Of a stretch of 64,000 bases of DNA, positions 41,427-52,539 are shown piece after piece. A program made the position numbers and the translations under genes. The stretch comes from Bryopsis sp. KO-2023 (Eukaryota > Chlorophyta > Ulvophyceae > Bryopsidales > Bryopsidaceae), in the NCBI GenBank assembly GCA_030272585.1, contig BSYQ01000011.1:3038001-3102000 (forward strand), read 5' to 3'. The notes under the pieces are model-generated. The model worked only from the letters and a program-made list of their open reading frames with translations. It made no database searches and was not told the origin of the DNA. How positions within the stretch are numbered: the first letter of the stretch is position 1; each line of letters opens with the position of its first letter.

Positions 41427-44400
41427 TCAGCTAAACAGCACAAGGAAGGCCTCATCACATTGGGTTCTTGTACCCTTGTTGACGCTGTCTGTCCTGGCAC
41501 CCGAATCAAACAGAATCTGGAAAAATATGGGAAAATCAAACAGATAAATAAACCACACAAAATACCCAGGGATATTTCAGAATAGGGTATATCACTCATT
41601 TGCATGCTACATGGAGCTTCCAGCCTTGATATTTGGAAGGGGAAAAACGTAAACGCGTATACATATATATAATATATTAATATGTCAATAATGCAAAAAC
41701 GATTCCCTGACGACCACCCTCGGCCATTTCCGAAAGAAAAAAAAAATCTATGAGGTTTTCTGGGGATTTTTAATGTTTTTTGAAAATTCAAACTGCAGTT
41801 CCATAAAAAAAGTAAAAAAAAAACACCAAAAAACATCGAGGTATTCAGAACATCTACAGAAATATTAGTATTTTGTAAAGAGATTGTTACATCGCAGGTT
41901 TTTTTGTGGGGATCACCTTGGCTATTTGTAAGTTGTTGAATCTCAGTGCAAAGTGCAGCGGAGTGTCGCCGAAACTAGTTATGAAATCCAGGCCAGCACC
42001 CTTCGAAATCAACTCCTGTAAATTCCAAAACAGAGGGAAGGAATTACTAAAAATAAAAAAAGCATCTTAAAAAATAAAAGAAAAAAACAATCCAAGCAAA
42101 AGAGAGATAGACAAGCAAAATCGTGCGTTTCTCTCTTTTTCAAAAAACAAAACACCTTTTTCAAACCAACAAAAATTCTTTTTCGAAACACCCTCGTTTT
42201 GATTTTTTTTTCCCCGGATAAATGTTCGCAAAAAAAAAAAAAAACAGCACAGCCAACAGACGGTAGATTGGTTTCATGAACATTTGAATTTTCCGTCTAG
42301 CAATAAAAAGTGCACGGATGATCCTTGCATAGTGAATTCAAAAGAAGGTGATAAGACAAAAGGCAAGGTATGTCTCTGCAGCCAATAGTGACAAAGTCAA
42401 ACCACCAACAACAAACAGTGAAAAGGTCAACTGTAAGACAGAGAGAAACAAATCTAAATCAATCCTCCCCCCCCCCCCCCCCCCGCCGGGGTCTTCTTGT
42501 GCCTAAAAGTAAAGATCGACAGACCTGGGCAATATCCAGAAAGCCATTCTTTGCAGCAAAGTGAAGAGCGGTTTCGCCAAAGCCTGACCTAGTATCAATA
42601 TTGGCTCCAGACGAAAGCAACAACTGTATACAAAGGGCACACACCAACAAAAAAATTGACGCACACTGTCGATTCTGTCTGATACTGTTCCAAACCTATA
42701 CTCAAAAATTACACAAGTAGTGTTGGTGCAATAGTCGTATCGTATCGAAAGATATGAATAACAATGTTGACTGCAGCAGAATTGTCCCCTTGCTTTTTGG
42801 TTTTGTAAAATAGGCCCATTGTGCAGATGACGAATGTTTGGATGGCTGCATGCAGGCGTTGGAAATAAATAAATAAATAAATAAAACCGTAAAAGATAGA
42901 AAGACGTTTTGTGGTTTCACAGAAACCACCAACTCTTGGATTGCTCAGCACACAGAAAATGTATTTCTTTTGAACGACGACCCCTAGTTTCCACACATTT
43001 TACTAACACATGCATACAATTTTTTTTCACCCGCTAAACTTCTAAACCTCGAGTGAAAAACCTCTGTACGTAAAAATAGAGCGAAATTCAAAAAAAACTA
43101 AAGGAAAAAATTCATTATTCCGACGTCTTACTTGAACAATATCCAGCTCATCTTCTTTGGCTGCGATATGGAGGGGTGTTTCACCTTGCCTATCTTCAGC
43201 TTCTATGTCTGCCCCAGAATCAACCAGGATCTGGAAGAAAAAACAAAGCAAATAATTAATATATTAAACACTGACGAGAGAGGAGAAATCCGAGCAAGGG
43301 TCAATATCACTCATTTGCAATCCCAACTACATGGGGTTTTCAACCTTGATGTAACGTACTTGGAAAAAAAAACATAAACATAAATTTTATTGCTTTTACT
43401 AATTTTTATTATTTTGAAAAACTGGTTGTACTATCATTTTGAGCCACTTTTTTTTTATTCTTTTGAACTGCTGCTTTTTCCCAAAGAAAATAAAAAAATA
43501 TATATATATATTTTCAATTTCGATTAATCAATTGTTTCCCTTTTCTTACCTGTGCAACATCTAGATGACCGCCCATGATGGCTTGGTGGAGGGGGGTGGC
43601 TTGGAAATCAGTCCGTGCATTCAAAGGGGCACCCGATTCTATCAACAGCTGCAATACAATTCAAACATATTTCGTAAAAACAATTCAGGTGAAATCTAGA
43701 ATAATTTTTTTCTTTTCCGGTGAAATTTGTTACTTTCACAAATCTGAGGTTGACAAAACTCCTACATTCTCACTGGTGGTTTTCGACTCTCTTTTGCTAC
43801 TCTTGTCGTTTCTTGCCTCAAACCTCTTTTTGTTTTCTGTCAATGTCTTTTTTTCCTATTTTTATTTTTTTAATTGTGAGATCCAATGGTGCCCCTGCAG
43901 TAGCCTCCTGCTACTTTTTCCGTTGTTATTGACGGGAGCTGCCAGCATTTCCCTTGCTCTTTATTTTATTTCTTTTGCTCCTTTTTTCTTTTTGATTACC
44001 TTGACCACGTCGGCATGCCCACCCCTGGCTGCACGGTGAAGAGCTGTCCATTTGACAGAATCTTTTGCAGTCACAAGAGCCCCTCGACGCAGCAGAAACT
44101 GCACAAGCAAAAAATTACTCAAACAAGAGGCCCAATCACAAGGGTGCAACAAGTCTGGGTTCTTGCAATTTCATCAAAAAAAGAAGAAAAAAATATATAT
44201 TTGAAATCTGGGTGTAGACGTGCATACCCTGACGGCTCTCAGTTGAGCATTGTCGGCTGCAATAATCAGAGGTGTTTGCAAGTCAGCATTTGTAGCCTCG
44301 AGTTCAGCACCAGCTGTAAGAGCTCTCTATACGAAACCATCAAAAAACAGACATTTCAATGGGACAAACATTTGAAAAAGCTTGAGAAAAAATAATAAGA

Positions 44401-44973
44401 AAAAAAAATGATGACAATGGTTGCAGTAAGGGGGGTGGCCGTATAACGTGCAGAGCGAACACCAATCGACAGTCAATTGTGAAATAGCTCTAGCGCTCTG
44501 TGAATTCCGACTGCCAAAGCAGAAAAAATACCCTGCGGTGCAAATTAATGGTTCCTAGGGGGAAATGACCGGCTAATTTGTTGTAGGGACATGACTTTTG
44601 ATGTGTGCAAACCAATTTCACAATTGACAGAGTAACCTTTGTGTGGCAATCCACATACCGTCATTGATGCAATGTCGCCACTTCTTGAAGCAATAAGAAG
44701 TTGCTCATTGGGGCCCCCTTCCTCCCCCTGCGCACAGGCATCCTTCAGGTCAACTAAGTTCAGGTCACCTTGATAATTTGGCAGTGTAACCAACACCTGC
44801 AGGGGTCGAATCTAAGATTTGAATGACACTGAATCAACTGCGGAGTTCCACGAGTCCCCCAGAATGATATTTTGCTTCGCAGAATAGGCGTTGTGACATT
44901 GTCAAACTTCAGCCGACACAGAGCACGCTCACATTGCCTTCAGAGAGCAGTGTTCTGCCTTGTGAATCGAGAC
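41427..44973 (-). CDS. Ankyrin-repeat protein, one repeat per exon (5' end unresolved)
   Basis: Exons found on the minus strand: 44973-44933, 44796-44659, 44326-44228, 44098-44000, 43648-43550, 43230-43132, 42623-42525, 42015-41917 and 41516-41427. Six consecutive internal exons are each exactly 99 bases, phase 0, and each encodes one 33-residue ankyrin repeat with the TPLH/TALH core (GETPLHIAAKEDELDIVQ, WTALHRAARGGHADVVK). The last exon adds a degenerate half repeat and stops at 41427-41429. The exon at 44796-44659 has a partial N-terminal ankyrin unit. The exon at 44973-44933 needs an upstream exon ending in phase 1, which I could not place (somewhere in about 44990-45300). Such proteins bind other proteins; the partner is unknown. 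Confidence 0.85.
41589..41632. repeat. Intronic repeat copy 2
   Basis: 44 bp from ATATCACTCATTTGCA through CTACATGGAGCTTC to CCTTGATAT, with ATATCA and TGATAT as short inverted ends, in the last intron of the ankyrin gene. Confidence 0.7.
43304..43352. repeat. Intronic repeat copy 3
   Basis: ATATCACTCATTTGCA, then CTACATGGGGTTTTCA and CCTTGATGT, in another intron of the ankyrin gene. Confidence 0.68.
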
Positions 44974-45806
44974 CTGCAGAGGACAGGGAGACACGACTCG
45001 ATTATTTAAGCAGTGACGAAGAACGTAACGCTCGAACCACTGCTTGGTTGTCGTGGACTGCGTGCTGGGGAAGATATCCGAGGTGTGGCGGGGTGAAGGG
45101 GATGGGGTTGGGGGTGGAGGGAGTATCACTTTGACACAAGCACCTATCGTTGAGAGATCTATTCGAAAGCTGCGTCAACTTTGCGCGTGTGGAGATACTG
45201 GTCTGCGCTCTTCATGGCTGCCTGCCCAGCGAGCGGTGGTAACAACAAGGTTCGTTGTTCACGAGACAATATGAACTTTAATATGGGTTTTTCCCCAGTC
45301 ACGGAGCGAAAAGAGGGTTCGTTGAGGGTTGCGCTCAACGACGTCTTTGAGCGCAAAACATTGTGAATCGACCACTGTAGTCACCAAACTACACCCTTCC
45401 AGATTTGCTTGCACGTTCAAATTCAAGTTTCTGGACGTTTCGTACCAGGTTAAATGGCACAGCAACCTGTTCTTCTGGCTGAACTTCCAGCTGCTCTGCT
45501 TGCTTGTGTGGCTGCCTATATGTACCCTCAATCGTATTTTGTGCGGGTCTTTTAATAGTGTTACCCCCAGTAATAGTGCAGGCCACACTAATTCATGAAA
45601 AACCAAAACGTTAACAAGAAGTGTAGATTTCGGAAATGGACATTGAAATGCCCCCACTATTTTCTGTTTTCTGAGATTTCTACCGTTTTTACGGAATTAA
45701 GGGTGTACTGTCGAATCAGTATACGATGTCGTTGCTTATCTTTCTATTTTTGGACGCGTAAGATTGACGTCAAGGGGAGAGGAGGTGAATCGAGCCGCAC
45801 ACACCA
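44974..45806. other. Region between divergent ankyrin and small-protein genes
   Basis: Should contain the missing first exon(s) of the ankyrin gene and both promoters. A minus-strand ATG at 45215 (MKSADQYLHTRK) is a candidate start, but no donor of the required phase is obvious. A short inverted word (GTTGCGCTCAAC) lies near 45330. Confidence 0.4.
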
Positions 45807-46319
45807 ATGGGTGCCTCCGCAAGTCACGAAGAGGACCAACCGCGAATTATTCAATCCGGGGAGCTGACGCCGAAAAACATCGCTGTTAATCAGATCACCA
45901 AAGAGCTCGAAAAACTCGAGAAGCTTGTCCCAACAGCGGCGCTGAGAACAGACGTCGCCTGGCACGACCTGCTGTTCCTCGCTCAGATCGGAGATGATCC
46001 AGACAGGGACGTCGCGAGAAAAGGTTTGGAAGACCTCTGGAGAGTTCTGAAAGAGTGGTCGGAAGCGAATGGAACAAAAGTCACGTCGGGACAAGAGGGG
46101 ATCTGGGCGTTGTTTTCGGAGGTTTTAGATTTGGGGTCCAAACTTGAAGACTCTAGCCGTGGTCTGGCGCGAACTTGTCGAGGGACGTCTGAGGGACTGA
46201 GATCCGCTTCGCCGTTGAAACAGTTGGCGCTTGACGTCTTGAAGGAAGTGAACGACGTCTCCAACAGGGTGGAAAAACTTCACCGTGCCTCCCAACCTCC
46301 CAACCAACCTGGTTCTTGA
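45807..46319 (+). CDS. Small protein with possible N-myristoylation signal, single exon
   Basis: 170 residues; I do not recognise the family. It begins MGASASHEE, which fits the N-myristoylation pattern (Gly2, Ser6). The rest is mostly predicted helix with charged heptad-like stretches (QITKELEKLEKLVP, LDVLKEVNDVSNRVEKLH) and no membrane segment, so it could be a membrane-associated coiled-coil protein. The coding bias is unlike the flanking AT-rich spacer and the start is the first ATG of the frame. It lies divergent to the ankyrin gene. Confidence 0.7.
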   Translation: MGASASHEEDQPRIIQSGELTPKNIAVNQITKELEKLEKLVPTAALRTDVAWHDLLFLAQIGDDPDRDVARKGLEDLWRVLKEWSEANGTKVTSGQEGIWALFSEVLDLGSKLEDSSRGLARTCRGTSEGLRSASPLKQLALDVLKEVNDVSNRVEKLHRASQPPNQPGS

Positions 46320-47096
46320 CATTTTGCATTCACTGGCATTGGGGGGGGGGACTCAGTGGTGGGGTCGATCAGGTCGTGTTCGTACAGCACGGCACGCGGG
46401 ACTGGCTTTCTTCGTTGCTTGGGCATTCCTTCCGTGTTTCAACTTTCCAGTTACATTCCGAAGGAGCCCCTGCTGGGGAGCAGCTCAAATGTTCACACCC
46501 AAAGGGTGTGTTGGTTGTTTGATGTAGTGCTTTAAGGTTTAAAAACCCTTTCCCATCTTGCAAACAATACATTTTGTTGTACTTTGTGCAGAAGATGCCG
46601 GGCGGCATGTACATATGTTTGTTTGTTGGTTGGAGGTTCACTGTTTGTGCTGAGCACACTCCCGATTGATTCAGATATATTCATCCAGACATCATTCACT
46701 CGCCCTGCACCGCGCTCTTTAGCTCAATGTAAATCATTCCTAATCTATCCATTCTCATCCCAGGAACATAACACACTTTTTTGTGTGTGTGTCGAGCCAA
46801 GGAGATGCGTCAAGGGCACGAAAGAAAACCCAATCTCAGTCCCTCCAATAATTCCTTGAGCATTCTACTTGGGGTTTCGATCTCTGACTTTCTGAGAAAT
46901 ATTGAAAGAAGGCTGTTATCCACCCGATTTCCAACAAACAAACGCTGTGCTACAATAGATCCAAGCAAATCCCAAGCTGTATATCGTCTTCAAATAACGA
47001 GATAAGATGTGACGTCACAAATCCAACACTATAACCCCCAGAGAAAAATCTCAAGGTACCTTTCGCTTGTCAAGTGAAGCTGCGGGTGCGACAACC
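46320..47096. other. Spacer
   Basis: Between two plus-strand genes. It holds a 3' untranslated region and a promoter. I see no gene. Confidence 0.5.
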
Positions 47097-49000
47097 ATGC
47101 GCTTCAACAGCATTCAAACGACGTTGTTGCTGTGTGGGTTGGTCGTGGCTTTCATCCCCACGCCTTCGGAAGCTCAAACATCAAAGAGTGGGACGAGTCG
47201 ACCTGTTACTGAGAGTACGTAGAAAACACCTTGATATTTGTTTTTGCAAGGAGCCTCTGTTCTGACGCTGACGCGCGCGGTGGGTTCGAACTGCAGGCAC
47301 ACCGACACCCAGCTTACCCTACAAGCCTATCACCACTGACGAAGGGGCGTCAGCATCTGCTTCAGGGTCGACGCTGGACTCGGTGAGAAATCCCGCGCGT
47401 TTTTTGGTGTTTCGCGCCAATTTCAAGTTGAATGCATTCTGCACCCCATCTACCGTACGATGCACGCACATGTATCTGGACCCAGAGCCCACTGCTCGTT
47501 CAGCGGACGCTCTGTGACCAATCTGCCTGAATGTTGCCATTCCCTCTTTGGTTTCCGTTGCTTGAATCTCTATATCCTGATGTGGTTGGAGTTCAAAATT
47601 CGCAATTTGTTGTTGGTTATCAGGAGCTGCTGACAGCTTCATGGAAAGGCGATCTTGCCATGGTGGAGTCACTGCTTTTGGAAGGGGCTAATCCTGACAC
47701 GAGAGGGGTGTCCAACAAGGCCACGCCTCTTCACTGGGCTGTGGCTAAGGGGTTTTCGCATATTGTGGAACAACTACTGATTGGCGGAGCAAATGTGGAT
47801 GCTGAAGATGCCAGAGGAGCGACCCCTCTACTCCTAGCCGTCGAATCGGGGTTAACTTCGATGATGCAGATCCTCCTAGAGGCGGACGCAGATTTGGAAA
47901 TTCGGAGAACTGACGGCGCGACGCCGTTGATCATGGCGGCGGCGGCGGGCCAATCCATCGCTGCTGATCTGTTGCTGGAGGCGGGATCGGAAATCGAGGC
48001 GAAGGACAAGAACGGATGGACTGCCTTGATGGTGGCATCGGCACAACGAGAGGGAAGTAAAGTTCGAGTGGCCAAGGTTTTGATCGAAAGGGAAGCCAAC
48101 GTGAATGCTCGCAGCAAATCAGGTCGTGTGACGTCTTTGCACGCGGCCGCTACAATTGGTGGGGCGACCTGGATCGCAAGAGACCTGATAGATGCCGGCG
48201 CAAAGATTGATGTGGAGGACTCGGCAGGCAAGATAAAAGTTTCCCACCTCGATTTGTGAAATTCTTGAGTTCGACAGCGACGCATTGTTTTCCCGATATC
48301 AATAACTCGAGTCCAGTGATTCGAAACGCTGTGCTCTGGGGCATCCATCACCGTGTTTGTCGACGCTATCGGACATCCAAAAATGCTTGCCTTTTTTGGA
48401 AAAAAAAGGGAAAACCCTTTTTTCTAAAGAGTTTGACGTACAGATGTGTCAATTTGGCCACCTATCTTTTCCTTCGCGTTGATAAAATTGTCTTGCACGT
48501 GACGGTCATCCACACTGAATTCTTTGCTGAATTGCAAACGATCGAACGAATTCTCAAATCCTCCATTCACCCAATAATCCAGACTTTGGATCCAGCATGC
48601 AGATCAAACCTTAATTCTGGACATCAACTCCGAAACTTTAAGCACAGCATTCTTTTGCAATTTTGTGGATGTGTGCATGTGATCATCAACTGATTGATCG
48701 ACTGTATGTATGCAATGCTTTTTTTTTCCTTCTAAAGCATGCTTGTGCAACGTTTTTGAATGCTTCTTTGTGCTTTCAGGTTTTACCCCACTGGCTGTCG
48801 CCTCTTACTTCGGACACAAAACTTTGGTCTTTTTGATGGTGGAGAGTGGGGCTGACCGAAGTGCAGTCACCACCATGGGGGAGAGTGCCTTGGATGTCGT
48901 TTGTGGTTGTGTGGATGATAACCACAAAGAGGAGCAATTTTGTGAAATAGACAGTTGCGAAAATAGGCAAATGATTATCGACATCCTCACCAGACCATGA
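47097..49000 (+). CDS. Secretory-pathway ankyrin-repeat protein, 4 exons, one GC-AG intron
   Basis: Exons 47097-47214, 47297-47382, 47624-48227 and 48780-49000 total 1029 bases (342 residues) and all phases close. The first exon encodes a signal peptide (MRFNSIQTTLLLCGLVVAFI...SEA), the second a Ser/Thr-rich linker, and the third and fourth about seven ankyrin repeats (ATPLHWAVAKGFSHIVEQLL; GATPLLLAVESGL; FTPLAVASYFGHKTLVFL). The third intron begins GC (CGGCAG|GCAAGA) and ends AG; its position splits an ankyrin repeat exactly (EDSAG/FTPLAV), so it is real. Ankyrin proteins with a signal peptide are unusual, since the repeat is mainly cytosolic or nuclear. The target could be the ER lumen, the exterior or, in some algae, a plastid reached through the ER. 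Confidence 0.9.
48228..48779 (+). other. GC-AG intron
   Basis: The donor is CAG|GCAAGA and the acceptor TTTCAG|GT. Phase 1 on the left and 2 on the right restore a Gly codon and an ankyrin repeat. Reading through the donor gives a stop shortly after (about 48257). Confidence 0.85.
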
Positions 49001-49357
49001 CGAGGGCCCCGGCCCCCCCCCCCCAAAAAAAAAGGACAAAACTGATCCTGAAATTAGTGAGGTCATGCATATTATGGGAACTTTCTGCCTGGAATTTTTT
49101 TTGTTTATTTTTGCTCCGCTGTGAAAGTCGGAGTTTTTGCTGAGTGTAGGGGAGGAAAGCTGCTTTTCACAACTGACTGCGAATTGGAAAACCACATGAA
49201 GCACGAAGCATTTCGAGAAATCAATATGAAACAACGAACACAACAAAGACACGCACAGATGAATTTCTTCATTATACAACGATCCAGAAGCTACCCCCAC
49301 CCCCACCCCCCGCAGAAAAAAAAAGAAAAAAGAAAAACCTGTGCCCCTGAAGAATTC
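49001..49357. other. Spacer between convergent genes
   Basis: Contains C13-A10 (about 49012-49034) and CCCCCAC repeats near 49300. No gene seen. Confidence 0.5.
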
Positions 49358-52300
49358 CTAGACGCGAGGTTTCGACCAGTAGGCGGGGGGCACAAAATCT
49401 TTTTTGAAATCCTGGAAACTTTCCACTTTGATGCTTTCGTGCAGTCTTGCATATTGAGCATCTGAGGACATCACTATATCGCTGACTTCATAGTTGGCCT
49501 GGTTGAGGCCTAACTCCTTCAAGTAACCGAATCTAGGGAAAATCAAATCCTCCATCGATTGGCCAAGAACTCCTCCATGTCTGACCACATCACGAATGTG
49601 CCTTCTCATCACCTGAATTTTTTTTTCGGAAAACATGAGGTCCCACAAAGTCAATTTTTTCTTCCCTGTTCTTTTCTTGTCTTCTGACTTCACTGGTGGT
49701 GATTCAGAATCAAATGTGGAGAAATTCTTGCGACCCCTTGCTGGTCTCTGTAAATCGTGACTTTAATGTGTATTGTCATTTATGGTCCTTTTCTTCAATT
49801 GTTTTAAAATAACTGTGTATCGCTCTGTGAATGCTCTTTTAAATGAAAAAAAAGTAAATCGTTTTGCAAGGCATCAGGTGAGATTCACTCAATAACGAAT
49901 TCACGAATCACCTTCAACAGGAAATTCAGCCTTCTTGCGACTTCCATGTGTTGGTCAACTTGTGCGACGACGTATGTGCATCTCCCAACGACCTAAGTCA
50001 ATCAACATCAAACATCAACATCAAACATCAACATCAACATCAACATCAAACATCAACATCAAACATCAACATCAACATCAACATCAACATCAAACATCAA
50101 CATCAACATCAAACATCAACATCAAACATCAGTATGATGTTCAAGAGTTCAACCTTGCCTTCCTTTCTTCTTTTTCTTCTGTTTCTTCTCTCAGAAAGAA
50201 AAAAACACAAGAAAGAAACAACAGAAATGTTGAAAGCAAAAGACGCAGCTTTTCCATTTACGAACGAATCAAGGCTACCAATAATTACAATCATCCTCCT
50301 GAGCAAAAAAACGCACAAAAGCTGCATTGCGCTGTTTTATCATCCAAATTTTTTGGTTTCCTGAACGTGTCGTCAAACACACACACCTTTGCACAGATGG
50401 CTTCGTTGATATTATGCTCTTTCATCGTTTGAATGAACTTCGGCAATATTTCCGCCTGCATCACCACTCTGGGGGCCGCCGCAAACACTTTTGCAGTTCT
50501 CTGTTTTCGAACCTTTTCTTGATTGCCATTCATGTCGACATCTTTGTCCAAAATTTTCCTCAATTCCGCCAAATTCTTGTCCAATTCGCATCCCTCCTTC
50601 AAATCCATTCCGATGAGGCTAGGCTCTTTCCTAACCACTCGGCATTTTTCTTCCGGCCCAACACCAGCCTGATTAGAAAAAAAACAAAAAGCAAGTTAAC
50701 AAAAAAGAGATGGGGCAATTTTAATCAATTTTTTTTAAATCTTCTTGCCTGCATACGAAAGCGGAGGCAATCTCAAGGTTTGCGCAAAAAAAGGGCAGCT
50801 TTCTTTGGCCTGACACATCCACTTCCAACCTGTTTCTCCAACCCTGTGGTAAAACATCACCGCTTAATTACTCATACCTTTTTCATCCAAAACCTCAACT
50901 GCTGAACCCTCGCGGGTTCATATGTCAAAATTTCTGGATGGAAAATCGCCAGGTGCTGGAATTGCACCAGGGTGATGTGGAAGTGTTTGGCCAACATGCT
51001 GACGATGCACTCCCCCCCTCTAACCGTCATTCTTTCCGTAAGCACCGATGGGTTGGACTCCACCAGCCTCTTGATGCCTACTCTGGGAAAATGAAGCTGG
51101 TCCTCCAGGTATTTCAAGTTCTTTCTCATGGTGGTGGTGTTTTGGGGCTGCAACATCCATTTGGAATCGAACCTTCGAAGAACGCCCTCCACAGCGGTCG
51201 CCTCCGTCACTCCGAATCTTCTGAGCAAGTCGACCTGCAGATTAAAAAAAACAAAAAACAAAAAAAACAATAAGAAAACAACGTTATGCTTTTTTACTTT
51301 AATCCTTTTGAAAAAGAGAAGGTGCATTTCATGTGAATCGAAGGCATGAATAGATGTTAGAGTACCAAAATGAAAAGAAGCAAAAGTGTTTCGTGTTCTT
51401 TTTCTTTGACATCAACCATGCCCCCCCCCCCAAAAAAAAAAAAAAGCGAAAGGCAAAATAATTAAAAAATTAAAAAACATGCATAAATATGTAATATTAA
51501 GTAAAATCTAGCCAGTCGACCACATCTATTTTAGGTCCAATATTTGTCAGTGTTGATGAGCATCCCATTGAATCCAAAAACTTGTGCACATTTGAACCTT
51601 TTCTCGTTTTCCTTGGGAAAAAACAACAACAAAAGTTGCATTTTCATTCATCAGATATTCAAAATCCTCTATACACACAGCACCCCCCTCCCTTGCTATA
51701 CAAACTGACAGCAAAGCAAACTCGCCTTTGGTTCCAATGAATCCACCAGCAATTTTGCATTAGGGCCTTTTCCGAACAATCCATCGAACCCCTCGCAGTC
51801 GCTCAAATCCACTCCAGCTTTTTTCAGCAAATCCACCACATGGGGCTTTTGCTTTGGTTTACTTCTGGAGCTCATGGTTCCAGCTTCAGAGGAATGACCC
51901 CTCTCAAAGAAACATCCTCCTCCCCAGATTTGTTGCATCTCTCCTTCTGGATGGAAGGAAATCGATGCTGTCCAAAAAGGAAAGGGCCCCTCGCTCATCC
52001 ATAGTCGACGCAGGAGACTTGATCGAGCTGAAAACCACCCCCCTGCAATTTTTATTTCGTTCTAAGACTTAATTCTTGAGATGCTTGTGCTTTCAAATGC
52101 TCATGTACAACACACACCAGACAAAAACAAATTAATGTGGAAGCCAAAACCAACAGCAGATGTCTGCAGGAAATTAGAAAGAAATTAGAAAAAAAGGCAT
52201 GCTTATTTTAAGCTTGTTTGTGTCATGCACATATATCTTCACCATCTTACCTTTTCCTGAAGGAAGCGATCGCAGCATTCGTGCGGGCTGGCGGCGACCC

Positions 52301-52432
52301 AAAGACTCTCAATGTTTGAATCCTCCCGCCAATCCGTCGATTTCGGCGAACTCCACAAGTCCTCCCAAAAAGCCAAATCCACTCCACCCACTCAACGAAT
52401 CGCACCACATCAACAGTGATGTGATGACTCAT
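49358..52432 (-). CDS. mTERF-like protein, multi-exon (5' end uncertain)
   Basis: Exons on the minus strand: 51998 or further upstream to about 51725, 51234-50878, 50668-50387 and 49747-49358; the last three close in phase 0. The 51234-50878 exon shows about three repeats of roughly 30 residues with the Leu/Pro pattern of mitochondrial termination factors (VGIKRLVESNPSVLTE, FQHLAIFHPEILTYEP). mTERF proteins bind nucleic acid in mitochondria or plastids. The exon at about 51720 ends either at a GC donor (AAG|GCGAGT) or at a GTATAG 24 bases further; both are in phase. A candidate first exon, 52432-52251 (MSHHITVDVVRF...), is Arg-rich like a transit peptide, but its phase does not fit the best acceptor (52043), so the start remains open. 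The family assignment is moderate. Confidence 0.65.
49997..50131. repeat. CATCAA hexanucleotide microsatellite
   Basis: About 135 bases of ACATCA units, with every second or third unit carrying an extra A (AACATCAAACATC), in the intron before the last mTERF-like exon. No unique spacers are present. Confidence 0.95.
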
Positions 52433-52539
52433 CGGCCACAAGAAGAGGAGACAAAAAAAATAAAATAAATACAGTGGAGCTCCAAAGAAGCAACAGAAGG
52501 CGTGCAAACAAGAATTGGGCGATCCCTGATTGAAGTGTA
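52433..52539. promoter_or_regulatory. Probable bidirectional promoter
   Basis: If the mTERF-like gene starts at 52432, only 107 bases separate it from the TCF25 start in head-to-head orientation. No TATA box is seen. The shared promoter is inferred from the spacing alone. Confidence 0.4.

Noticed and set aside
49997..50131. CATCAA array as a CRISPR array
   Set aside because: Units are six bases with no unique spacers; it is an intronic microsatellite.
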